DNA of 64,000 bases from Amaranthus tricolor (taxonomy: Eukaryota > Streptophyta > Magnoliopsida > Caryophyllales > Amaranthaceae): positions 2,992,960 to 3,056,959 of the forward strand of contig NC_080049.1 of assembly GCF_026212465.1 (NCBI RefSeq). The letters run 5' to 3'. The notes beneath the pieces were generated by a model. It saw only the letters and a program-made list of their open reading frames with translations, had not been told where the DNA came from and made no database searches. The first letter of the stretch is position 1. Every line of letters begins with the position of its first letter. Shown here piece after piece: positions 12,110-24,965 of the stretch. A program made the translations under genes and the position numbers.

Positions 12110-13080
12110 CTCTCTATTCTCTCACTATTTTGGGTTTATGTTCATCTCAACCTCCATTGTTGAGAGTTGAAGCTATTACAATTTCTAGGTTTTATATCTT
12201 TGATTACCAATCACTCCCAAACTTTGTACGTATATTCCTTCTTGCTTTAATTACATTGTTCCTTTGTTAGTTTGCAATTTCATAATGCTTTATGATGTTA
12301 ACCATTGTTTAGTTATAATATTTTCTTGCTTAATTTCAGTTTCTTGATCATCATGTTAGCATTTGTTGTCATTGCTAGATATATTGATTGTATGTGTAGT
12401 AAGTAGTTTTTTAGGGTTGGGGGTTGACCCAACCTTTGCATATGGACTGATTTTGTAGTTAATGGTTGATGTTGGCTTGATTGTAAACCCAAGAAGTGGG
12501 TTACTTTGTTTATTGTGTTGAGGTCACTTAAATCACCTTCTAAACACCAACGAGAATCGGGTTTCTAGGAGATCCAACATCTCTCAATGATCGGAGTTGA
12601 GGGCAAGGGATCAACGAGAGTTGAACCTTGCAATCACCCCACATATTGAGAGTTTCACCCTTTGCCTATGAGAGTAGGGAAGGATTGACGGGTTGTTGGA
12701 TATTTGTTGCTCGAGGGTCTTATTCTCGCTAACAAGAGTGAGGGGAATGAGATCTTCGGAGACGATCCCAAGCCCGATCCAGGATCGGATCGCTCTTTGT
12801 ATTTGAATCCGCACCTGTAGAATTAACCCGAAGTAAACCCTTAACTTGTCATATGAAGTCCATAGCATGTAAGTCAGCCCCTATCCCGGTGTTTTCTTTC
12901 TTTATTGTTTTTGTTAGTTACAATCATAGTTTAAACCATCATCTACCCCTATCTTATGTTATCCCAATACCTAAGAGGCCCTACGTCTCGCATTCTACTC
13001 CTTGTGTTCGACCCGTATGTGCTACAACACCGTGCACTTGCGTTAACTCACTATTTGAGATAAATTTGTGTGAACAACGT
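12110..13080 (+). mobile_element. Second, diverged copy of the same LTR type
   Basis: It repeats the order of landmarks of 11130-11850: 'gtagttgtttagggtt', the accent on 'caccaacgaga', 'gaggagttgag', 'cgatcccaagcccgatc', 'tttgaatccgcacct' and 'taccctgatgtt'. The divergence is clear, so this is either the 3' LTR of a gutted element or an older related insertion. No protein domains remain between the two. Confidence 0.6.
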
Positions 13081-13659
13081 GGTCACAAGCCAAACAAGAT
13101 CTCAAATAGACATATTTTAACTTATAAATAATAATGAAAAACTATGCACAAGTTTTTTTCTCCTAATGAAATATTTAGTATGGAACATCAATAAGAACAA
13201 GGAGGGAGAAATATATATTTATTCAGACTATTTGTCACATAATTCCTAGCTTTGACCACATTATCTCCATAACCTTACAAAGTTACCAATTTTAATTTTT
13301 GAATCATTTATGAAAAATAACCTTGGTTTAGATCATTTATAAATTACAGTCGTAAATTTCATTGTTTTCGGGTTATATCCACTATAAATTAAAGTTTATT
13401 GGTTTAGGCCAAGAAAAATAGTTGTCTGAGGAGGTTTTTGATACAAGGTTAGCAACACACCACTATTACTCTAACATAGTGGTTTTGACGTCACAGTACC
13501 GAAATGCTCTAACTCCACAAAAATTGGTAAATGAGCGGCTCGATTGCTGAAAAACCTAATACAATAGTTGGATGATCATATTGGCTAAATCGTCACCCAA
13601 GGGCAACATGATGCGCTTGCGAAGGAAAAATGAAAATAACATGACGGGGTGACCAATTT
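13081..13659. other. Intergenic, no gene seen
   Basis: AT-rich sequence without a recognisable feature, ending at the target duplication AATTT (13655-13659) of the solo LTR. Confidence 0.4.
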
Positions 13660-16600
13660 TGTACTAGGATAGGGAATCTTGATACATAATTAACCTTTAA
13701 TAATAATATTTAATACAAAAATATTGCGGAAGTCTTAAAATGTTTAACTGTTAAAAACTTTAAATCATAAGATACAATTCTAATTCCTGACAAAAGTACG
13801 TTACTGCCACTTATACAATTCGGTAATCTTAACACTTAAGTAAGTTCATTTGGTTAATACTCATAATCGTACCATGCATCATAGCATCAACACTAATCAA
13901 GTTTATCACTGATCAACAAGCACAACAATATGTCACCTAATATATGTAAGGATCTGGTTAGGTGAGGACCGTAGTCCTAAACCCTAACTGTGGTGGGAGT
14001 TGTCACCCCTCCAATACAATTATGCTCGAGCTCTACAAGATAGGTAGCTAACCCCCTGTCTTACACCGCATTTTACGTGCCGGCCAACACGGGCGCCGGG
14101 ATTTTAAATGCCGGTCAATGGTTCGACATTACCTTACTATTAGGGTCATTCAATCAATAATCATTCGCACAAGTATATCACATTTTTATTATTACAATTT
14201 GACTTTGACTTTGACTTTGACTTTATCAACTTAGGTGATAACCTTTCTTATTTAATAAAATTCTTACTCATAACGTAAAATTAACTTTTATGTCTTTATA
14301 CATTCATTATTAAATTTTGCACTTTTTATTTATAACTTTATTTTTAATAGTTCACTAAATTCACACTAATAACTTAACATTTTCCACAAGTAGCTACTAA
14401 AATATATTTTTCTTTAAATAAGTTCCCAAAATCAACATTTTCAACTTTACATTAAATAAAACTTTATTCTTCTCGAAAAAATCAAATATTCTAATTAAAA
14501 TTCAAGTTAAAATTGCATCATTTGGATAAGTTTCCAAAATTCTACGAGTTCACCAAAAGTCAATATTTCAAGTTTAGAAAAATAAATAAACTTATTAGGT
14601 TTGCAAAAATCAGCTTTCTAATTATAAAACAAATAAACTTATAATTTCAAAAAAATCAATATTTCTAGTTTTAAAACAAGTCAAACTTATAATTTTTACA
14701 AAAGTCAATATTTATAATTATAAAGCAAGTAAAACTTGTAACTTCTCAAAATTCAATATTTCACACATAGTTTGAGCGGCAAATTTACTAAAAGTACTTT
14801 TACATCATTATACATAAATTTTAGTCAGATAGTTAGCAAATAAAATATTTTGTACTAAATAGTGATTAAAAGTTACTTTTTATTATGAAATCTCATATAT
14901 TCAAGAAAAACACTTCAATATTTAATAACTTATAAAAATTTCTCAAAAATATCTTTTTAAATTGTTATTTTATTATTATCACCAAAAATAGCTTTCAATA
15001 ATTTAAAATAGTAAATCAAACTCTTTTTTTTTATGATAGTGGTCGAATGGCCTATGAGTGTTTTGGGGACTTTTCACATAAAAAAACGACTTAATATAAT
15101 TTATCATACAAAATCCTAGATTTAAATAGTTAACATAACCGCTAAAAAAATAAAAAAATTTACGCAATAACTTAGAAAATTGCTATAACGTCAAGGATAA
15201 ACTTTAAAATCAAAATAAAGTATGATAACAACACTTTTAGTATAACCATATATACTTAATAAAAAAATATGTTCATAACATAACTTACTACCTTAAAAAC
15301 TAGTTTGAAGGCTATCATAAACATATTAACAAAAATTCTAACATAAAAATTCTTAAGTGTAATAACATTCCTAATGTAACGAATAACTCATACACATACT
15401 AACACTGGTTTAAACATAAATTATACTTAATATCACTAAAATATAATTTTGCACCCAATTTCCTAAACTTGTTTAAAGATTATTAAATTAACATACTAAA
15501 AATACTTTTAGCATACACATACTTAATATAATCTTGATCATAATTTCATTAAACTAACTTCCTACTAAGACAAATCAACATATTTCATACTTTGCATATT
15601 ATAAAAAAATATAATATAAAATTCCACAAAAAGAGTAGGGTAAGAAGTTATAACATACTAACACCAAGGATAATATTAAGTACTAATTACAAAAATAATA
15701 AGAAATAAGACCCTCCAAGATAGATAATAACGTTCTAAAGATAATTTATCCAAACTCCCAAAATGATGATGATCTTCTAAGCTCTCAAAATATATAAATC
15801 CAATCTCAAAAAAAAATGATAAATTAAGTACCCAAAGTAATAACCCAATAATGCTTCAAAATGATGATGATTTAAGCTAAATAAAGAGTGTTCTATGGTC
15901 CCTCTTCTTGAATTTCTTCAACTAATAATAAAGGTATTAAGTTAGTAAGATTTTAATGAAGAAAAATATAAGAAAGATGCTAGAAAAATTTGATGATGGA
16001 GGTGGAAGTGTTCTCAAGGTAAAGGGGGTATTTATAATGGATTTTGGGCAATTTCTAGCTCATAAGTTGTATGAAAGAATGTTAGGAGTATGGAAGAAGG
16101 TTAACTTGTGTAAGTGATTTTGAGTATGTAAGTGAATGTGTAAGAGTTGAAGTGTGTAAGTAAGCGTATAAGAGATTGGAGTGTAGAAGAAAATTAGCCT
16201 GTGTAAGTACTGAACATCATGGGTTAAATAGAAAGGATTTTTGTTCATCAAACTAGTTTGTAGAATTGAATATACATTAAAATAATAGGTAAGTTTGATC
16301 ATGAAAATATGATAGTTTACTTAGAAAATTTTTCTTAAAACTATACTTAAAGTTAAGAATAAAAATACGACTCATTTTTAGGTATAATATAATTAAATTA
16401 AAGTTACAAGGTTAAAGTAATAAGTAGTAATGGTAGTTTAAGGAAAGAAAATTAAAACGTAACTTTTTAACAAAATCATAAATATAATAATAAAAATTTT
16501 ACTTTTCGTAATATAAAATAATAAAACAATATTTTAGTGCTTATAAAAAATGTTTTAAACAAAATAACATTTTAAAGTTTAATATTTGGAACAAATTACA

Positions 16601-16725
16601 AAATCGGTTAAAGATTTACGAATTAAAGATGGTTTGAAATGAAAACCAAAAGGATTAGAAATTTGAATTAAAAATTCGAAATAATTAATCGAATGATTAA
16701 AATTAAGAATTTTGAGTCTGTTACA
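13660..16725 (-). mobile_element. Solo LTR, 3066 bp, gypsy-type, reverse orientation
   Basis: On the minus strand it starts TGTAACAGACTC and ends CCTAGTACA. The flanks are a perfect 5-bp target duplication, AATTT (13655-13659 and 16726-16730). No internal domain, primer site or second LTR is present, so it is a solo LTR left by LTR-LTR recombination. A TATA-like minus-strand motif, 'tataaatacccc', lies at about 16026-16038. Length and ends suggest a Tekay/Del-like chromovirus LTR; that lineage is inferred. Confidence 0.75.
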
Positions 16726-16730
16726 AATTT

Positions 16731-17635
16731 GCTCCAGTTCATGACGTCCACCTACTAACAAAGCCAGTCACCTCAACCTTTGCCTCAGTTGCTTTCCAAG
16801 AGATTTCACGGTTGGATGGCCCATTTCTAAAAAATTATCACTTGCCCTCCTACTGATTTTTGACTCTTTAACAATCGACATTCAATCGAAGATCTCATTT
16901 TCTTTTTTCAATAAAATCGAAAAAACAAAGGTCGGTAAAATTTAGAAGTCAAAATTCCAAATGTTTTCCTATAAAAATACAATCGGAATTTCGAAGTCGA
17001 AATTCCGACCAATACCCTACTAACGAATACAACCGAAATTCTAGATAAATATTATTCAACTAACAAGCTGTTAGTCGGAATTCTGACAATTTTTCTGATA
17101 GTTTTTTTACCGACTACTTTGGACAATTTGAAGAGTGACATATTTTGTAATGTTTCTTTATTTTTAGTATATTAACTCAATTTAGAGTTTTGAAGTTGCT
17201 AATATTAACAATTTCAATATAATATATGTTGTATAACTTATCAATTGTTAATAAATTTAGATTTTTGAACATTTAACCATATTGCTAAAATGATTTATTT
17301 TTGAAACTATAAAAAATAATTTTTAATTTATTAAAGTAACTAAGAGAAGTGGGCTTTAATATATGTGTGCACTAAAGTGAAAAATCAAATAAAAGAATTT
17401 TAAAAAAAACCAAATATCCGATATCTAATGTTGGGTAAATAAGATATCTAGATTTTGGATTTCCAATTTATCCAAATCAGAATTGAATAATGGTTTTCAC
17501 TATTTGTAGAACCGAATAATCAGATCTATTTTTGAACACCCTTAATGGTTTATCTATCCGGACTTTGAATTATAGCCATCTATATTTTATGGACTCAGAC
17601 TCAAATCTATGCCTACTAAATTTGTATGTTAAGAC
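16731..17635. other. Intergenic with repeated 'cggaatttc/gaaattccg' words
   Basis: No gene is seen. Words such as 'aatcggaatttcgaag' and 'gaaattccgacc' recur between 16970 and 17090, a likely MITE remnant. Similar wording occurs in the introns at 34140-34240 and 58600-58700. Confidence 0.35.
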
Positions 17636-18926
17636 CATATTCAAATGAGTTTTGAATATATTATGGTTCAAGTCATAGGGCGGGTCTGAGTGGAGTCTTG
17701 TTCTATAGCGGGTCTAACATGAGTCTAGGGTGGGTTTATGTTTGGAAACATTTAACCTAAATTTAAACTCATTTATTTTTTAGACTCAGAGTCAGAATCA
17801 AACTTAAACCTATACTCAATAAGTTTCAAATTAAACCCAAATTTTAACATACATTAAAATTAGGGTAAATTCTAGAGCGAATTTAATATTATAATTTTGG
17901 AAAAATTACCATGAATAATATGAACTTTCATTGATTTTCCAACAATAATACGAACTTTCAATTAACCATGAATAATACGAAGTTTAAGATGTTTTTTCCG
18001 CTGGTATACCTGACTGGTTTATAACCGGGAGAAAAGGTCATTTTTGACCGTTGCACAGCAGGCTTCATCTCCTTCCTCTATTTCATTCTTTTTTGCAGAT
18101 TTTTTAACTCATTTTCTCACTTTATTCTTCTATTTTAATTCTTCTTCCAACTTCTTCTCATTTTTTTTTCCATGTCTTGTGCGAGATACTGTGAGTGTCC
18201 TTACCTTTTACCTTTTATTTTTGATATAATTTAAATACTAAACTCACATTGTTGTATATGGATTGAAATGTTTGGTGAAGGACAATAAACAAACATATGC
18301 ACAAAGAACACACAAAAACAAAGTACAACACTAAATAGCAACAACAAGATTTACGAGGTACCTAAGGATACCTCCCCCTCAAACAAGGATTACTTTCATT
18401 AATATATCAATATACACTAATGATAAGCCACACACAAGCTTTGAGAACACTCTCTCAAAGTAAAGATTGAACCTTTAATGTCAATCTCACACAAACTTGC
18501 AAATACAAAGAAGAAGAACTCTAATAGTTGAAACCCTAGTTGCCTATGTTGTATTTTCTATATGTATTTTCTCCTAGTATACCCGCTGTGAGAGTAGAGG
18601 ATGAGACTGTGGTGGGTCATATCACTGGGTATGATAGAAGCAAATACATTAGAAATGTTGAATCATCAGATCATAATCAAAAGGTAGGATTATTTGCAGC
18701 ATATGAGTAAAATATTGGATTATTTTCAACAATTTTCCTTTGAATTATAAAAATTAGTTAAAAGAAATTTACATTGAGTTGAATCAAATAAGATATATTC
18801 ACTTGAATATGTTTTCTCTTATAAATTAAGAATTAAATATCAATTAAAATTTACTTAATCAATAATTAGTGCTCATAAAGCAAATGAGAACTTGGTGCTA
18901 AAGTAAAGGGTAATTAAACAGCTTTT
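17636..18926. repeat. Partial copy of the flank repeat of the OMT array (F1)
   Basis: It matches the blocks that follow the OMT/transposon units at 28860-30590, 31520-33200 and 62940-64000. Examples are 'attatggttcaagtca', 'ttgtgcgagatactgtga' and 'acaataaacaaacatatgc'. The part from about 18241 to 18570 is, in reverse, like a copia LTR end with 'gagggggaggtatc'. Noncoding; it shows that the duplicated flank extends left of the OMT array. Confidence 0.7.
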
Positions 18927-18934
18927 CTTGTAGG

Positions 18935-19435
18935 CATGGTTATTAAAATCACGATTCTGATCTATGATTTTACGATCCAAAAACAAGCGAACGATTTGAA
19001 TCGTAGATAGAGTCTTACGATTCTAATTACAATAAAATTTGTAGAGGTAGAATCATAACGCGATTCTATGATCCTAAGGTTTAACGATCCGCTTATACAA
19101 AATTTATTCTTAAATTTTATTAATATTTCTTATGTATCATCTTTTGTTAATTTTTTTTTCTTCGATTCAAATATCCAACATCATAATTTAAAAAAAAATA
19201 AATTTCTTCATCGGTATGAAGATTCAAAATAATTATTAATTATTTTTCTATTTCATTATTAAAAATGAATTGAATGAACTTTAATTCATAAACTTAACCT
19301 TTTGAGAGGAAAAATTATGGCAAAATAGCAAATTTAGTTTTTATGTAAAATCTTACGATCCTACAATTCGTTTTTACCGATTAGATTCTACCTCTCTGAA
19401 CGATTCTATTTAGAATCCTGATTTTAACAACTTTG
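18935..19435. mobile_element. hAT-type MITE, 501 bp
   Basis: Inverted ends CATGGTTATTAAAATCACG and CAAAGTTGTTAAAATCAGG are flanked by a perfect 8-bp direct repeat CTTGTAGG (18927-18934 and 19436-19443). The inside is rich in 'cgattctacgatcc'-like words. A truncated copy sits in the equivalent flank at about 30481-30595. Non-coding. Confidence 0.8.
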
Positions 19436-20127
19436 CTTGTAGGCGAAAAGAATCTAACTCTAATCATATGAGTGAGAGAAAAAACCATTATCTACTAAGT
19501 TCACCTTACCACGAGTCTCACCCTTAATATCTCTAATATTTCAAAACTTGAATTTAAATTAGAGAAATTTGTCAAAATGATCCAATATTTTACTCATCTT
19601 GTAACGGTCCGGTTTAAGTGACCCGGAAATCCATATGAAAATACAAATTCCGGTTCACTCTTTGGACTCCAGAGAAGAATTTTCTCTAGGACCGTCAACG
19701 TTCCGTCCATAAAGAAATATAGATAAAACAGATAGCAGTACCAACGTGAAAGATAATAAGTCAGCATAATCTCTTACGTACAACTCGAGAGCCTAAAGGC
19801 CTCTAAACAAACTAATTGAAATAAGCGGAAGCGAAAAGAAAACTACACTATCTCAAGTTACAAGTACAGAGTTTCTTTCTACTCATAATCCAATACAAAA
19901 AGGTAAAAGCATAGTCTTGATAATTACGGGTTCTAAGTCGAGACCTCACTCCAGACGCCACCTGCAATCAACCTACTAGTCGTCGTATGACAACACACAG
20001 TAGGTTCCAAAGAAACAAACCAATACACGTCAGAGACATCATACAAACATAAATCAGGTTGAATACAAGCAATATGTTTATCCTAGCATGCATAGGCTCT
20101 AATACATTCATTATTATTTAATCCCAA

Positions 20128-20322
20128 CTTGTAACGTTGCCCGTCCTGTTCGGGTCGTTCAAGTATAATCATTCAATATTAGATAATTCCAACTTGTAAC
20201 GTTGCCCGTCTTGTTCGGGTCGTTCAAGTATAAACCAATCCTTTTGGAGGAATACACTTGGGAGAGCTAATCCCAAGGCAACCACCGACCTAAGACGTTG
20301 CCCATCCTGTTCGGGTCGTCAA
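20128..20322. repeat. Short tandem repeats with GTTGCCCGTCCTGTTCGGG core
   Basis: Two near-identical copies of about 45 bp ('aacttgtaacgttgcccgtc..gttcgggtcgttcaag') at 20128-20172 and 20190-20232, plus a degenerate third at about 20290-20322. They lie inside the truncated LTR. Confidence 0.75.
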
Positions 20323-21056
20323 AGGCTAAAGTATGCATACCTCCATGGTGACCATAATGATCCAAAATTGCCATGGGAATAATAATTATAATAATCCAAA
20401 CCAATGCGTTAACCCCTTTGGGTAACATAATATAACCAAACGTCAACCTTTGGGTGACAAACACATAAATTCTCAATTTCCAATTAATTTCCTTTCAAAT
20501 TATTTGAGGTGTCTAATCCTTATGCGACTTACAATGTCTCGACTAGAAATGAAACAACGTTACTTGCACAACCACATAAACAGTATGGTCTAAGCGTGTA
20601 CCTTTAAGCGCTGCAAACAACAATGTTCAAGCACGACAGAAATTTCGCCCTCTTATGAATCAAGGTCCTAAATAACACACACACAAAACGATCACGTATT
20701 AGGACGTGTTTACACATTTAATCCACTCCATACTCTAAAATATCACTAAAACTTGATAATTTTTAATTGTTTACATCCAAATCCCAATGGTTCCAAATTT
20801 CAAATTCTGACCAGAAAATTTAAGGGCCATTTCGGACAGATTAGAAAATTCAAATGAAAAATCCGACTTCGCCATTGCGTTCGGAACGCGTCCATTACCT
20901 TGGGTACCAAATTTCATAATTTCTAACATCCAATTACTATTTTTAATTATTTTAAGCGTTTAACGAGTTTTTTAACGCATCGGTACAGAAAACAACGGAA
21001 CACGACTAACGTTTCCGGGTCGGCACCTTTTACGAGACAGAAAAACAGCTGCCCGA

Positions 21057-21784
<728 letters not shown>

Positions 21785-22648
21785 CATTATTCTTTTTCTT
21801 TTAAATCTCATGACCAAAATAACTCTAGCAAGGTCACATTCACAAAATCCTTCAAGAGACTTGAAATTTCATAAATTATGATAACTAAATTAAATACTGA
21901 ATTCTCTTAACAAATTAAATTTTGTAGAGAATTACAAAACCAAATCATCCTTTTAAATCAAGACACACATATATAAATATGACACAATCCTTCAAACAAA
22001 TCAAATTTTGCTAAAAGATTATTAAACCCTTGGATGACTATATTACTTGATTCATACCATTTAAATTTCTACTAACAAATTGAAATTTAGTTAGAGATAT
22101 TTAAACCATAAAAGAAATTTATTTAAATATCAACATAAACTCAATTCTTATAACAAATTTAAACTTTGTTAAAGAATATAAATCAAGAAACATAACTTAA
22201 CCCTTTTAACAAAATTAAGGTTTATTAAAGGATTGTTAAAGAAAATTACATAAAAATATACTCAATCCTCCTCAAAGTCATAGGATATCATGATACATAA
22301 AATATAATTCATCTTAGAAAACCTTGTATATAAAATCTATAACTAGCAATTTAATTAAACTTACCCCTTTGATCAAAAGATTGAATGGAAAAACAAGAGA
22401 ACAATTTTTTTTTTCTTTGGAAATGCCGAACCAAAAGAGCACAAAGGAGAGAATTTTTTTCTGATTTTCTTTGTTCACTTGGGAGCTTAGAAGGGTAAAG
22501 AATTCAAATGGTGTTCATAAGGATTAATAGGAGAGAATTTAAACGATGCTATATTAGAGTTCGAACAATGTGTTTCAAACTCCAATATTGCCAAGATCGA
22601 ATGTATGAGGTTTTTTGACAAACAAATTAAGCTATCAATGATATCGAT

Positions 22649-24174
22649 GTTTGTAGGAGAAAGTAATGCAATAAAACGACACAAAAAATTTAACGAGGTT
22701 CACCCAACTTAGGCTACGTCCTCCGGTGTGTAGTATCTCTTATATTATCAAAGGAGTTCAAAGAACTCTCAAATATGGAGAATTACAATAGAGAAGAGAT
22801 AGAGGCTAGTGTTTGGCTTGGGGTTAGACCTGGGAAAATTTGATCCGACCCGAAAATGAACCCAGGACCTGACCGACAAAACCCGAACCCGACCGACCCG
22901 AAAGCGACTTAATCCGAAACATGACCGAACCGATAATTACCCGACCGAAAATGACCCGACCGGAAACCGACCTGTTTTGACAGATTTAAGATCAATTTTT
23001 AGAGTAATTTCAATGTTAGAATTCAATTCAAATAAAATTTTAGTTTTCAAAGTATCTCAACATATTGAGTATATCACTTGAACCCTAAAACTCATCAATA
23101 GATCTCAAAAAACACGTATTTAACGTCTTTTTAGCCATCGTAATTATTTTTCTTTAAAAACAGGACGTTATAATCATCTTAATTGAATACATGTTTCTTC
23201 TTAAATCAGTCAAATGAGTTTTTAATTCTTCTACATTTCAGTAAGCAAATCAATATAATTTATACGAACGTTTCGCACGTTTGAATGAGCTTTTCAAAAA
23301 ACGAATGTCGCTACCCTAAATTATAAAACGCGTATCTTATAAGGCGAAATAAGTACTTAGTTAGTTGTATATCTTTCCAACATGAAAATTGTGAAGATAA
23401 TTTTAACGTCATTTTTATCTAACGTTACAATTATAATAAACAAAATAACTTTTATGAAGCGCGTATCTTACAAGTCTTTCAAAATAAGTATTAATTCCCC
23501 TATTTTTCTTGCACTTAAATGAACCTGACATACCAACTATTTTTTGAAAATCGTACATGTAATTTCTCTAATGATTTTTTTTAGACATTTTAATGATTTT
23601 TTTTTATGTTGAATTAGTCGATTGGATATTCTAATGTTTTATGGTAACCCGTTGGGTCAATCCGAACCTACCCGAAACCCAGAGTAATCCGACCTGAAAC
23701 TGACCTGATCCGAACTGACCCGACCCGAAAATGACCCGACCGAAATTGATCCGACCCAAAACCCGACCGACCGACCGTTTTCCCAGGTCTACTTGGGGTG
23801 TATTTTGTGGATGATTCTTTATGTGTGAATGAGAGTTCTCTATTTATAGGAGAGATCTCACTAAGTAACATTAAGTACATTAAAACTATGAATAAATGAT
23901 AATGAAACATCCCCAAGTACTTGAAGAGTCAAAAACAGCATCCTAAGAGCATCAAGAATTAAACCATTGCACTTCTTCATTAAGTCCCATAACTCCAAAG
24001 AATAACTCATACTTCATTACCTCATTAATCCATACTTTTAATCACCATCATAAATCACAATCATCAAGACTCAACTTAATACACCTACATTAACATACTC
24101 ATTGGATTCCAAACCCAAGAGTCACACATGAATGCACACACTAAATGTGCACTCAAGTCACACCATTCATAACA
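22649..24174 (-). mobile_element. Copia-type 3' LTR, split by a hAT element
   Basis: In reverse the LTR starts TGTTATGAATGG at 24174, directly after a purine-rich tract 'aaggtggagattg' typical of the copia polypurine tract, and ends 'tttctcctacaaaca' at 22649. It has the TATA box 'ctataaatagag' (about 23841-23853, minus strand) and the copia-like text 'cctcgttaaat'. Removing the 975-bp hAT insertion leaves an LTR of about 551 bp. No primer site follows its end, so it is a 3' LTR. A short internal remnant extends to about 24400. Confidence 0.65.
22825..23791. mobile_element. Non-autonomous hAT element inside the copia LTR, 967 bp
   Basis: Perfect inverted ends TAGACCTGGGAAAA and TTTTCCCAGGTCTA are flanked by a perfect 8-bp direct repeat CTTGGGGT (22817-22824 and 23792-23799). 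Both sub-ends are runs of 'gacccgacc' and 'ccgaccgacc' words. No transposase is encoded. Confidence 0.85.
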
Positions 24175-24965
24175 ATCTCCACCTTGACTTGAATTCACCT
24201 AAGTGAATGGAATTCTCTAATTCACTCCAACATAATATAACAGTTTACACAACATCATACTCAAAAACAAAAACAAAAACAACACATGTGCATAAACATA
24301 GCACATGCACTAAAAATGCCCTCAAAGGGCTCACAAGAGTATGAAATTTAATTACCAATCAAGTCCATACATCCCATGGACTCATTGGGGTATGTTGGAA
24401 TTATTCTCAAACTTTCATTTCTAAAAGATGTATCAGCATCATTTTCATTTTCATGATCGGTTGAAGTAGTGGAAACACAAGCCGAACTAATTAAGGTTGA
24501 ACCCACAAGCATATACAAAATCATTAATGGATCCTTTCAAGAACAAATTAGGACCCTTGCCAACCTTCAAAACTCCACCTTCACCAATGTACCTAAAACC
24601 TTCTTTATCCAAAATAATAAGGGAAATTAAGTTTCTATTCATGCTTGGAAATTAATTTCAAAACAAACAATTATTAAACTTATTTAAAGCAGACCAAACA
24701 AAGATTGATTTATTTTTGTCAATTTATCTATTATTTATTGAAGCTAATATTTCTTTTACTATTTTAATAATAACTTAATAAGCAAAGTAACAAAACAACA
24801 CCTTTATTATAAGCAAGTGCATATTAACATTTGCAATAATAATTAAGCTTATGCATTAAATCATACTGATAAGCTTCGAAACACCCACAATTAATCCAAA
24901 CGGACGGAAAAACACAAATTAACACAAATCAAATTATCATACATATGAAAACTTTAAACTTTTTT
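24175..24965. other. Copia internal remnant and 3' flank of OMT1
   Basis: The first 200 bp are the internal end of the copia element. From about 24400 to the OMT1 stop codon there is only AT-rich sequence with no gene; it should include the OMT1 3' untranslated region. Confidence 0.45.
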
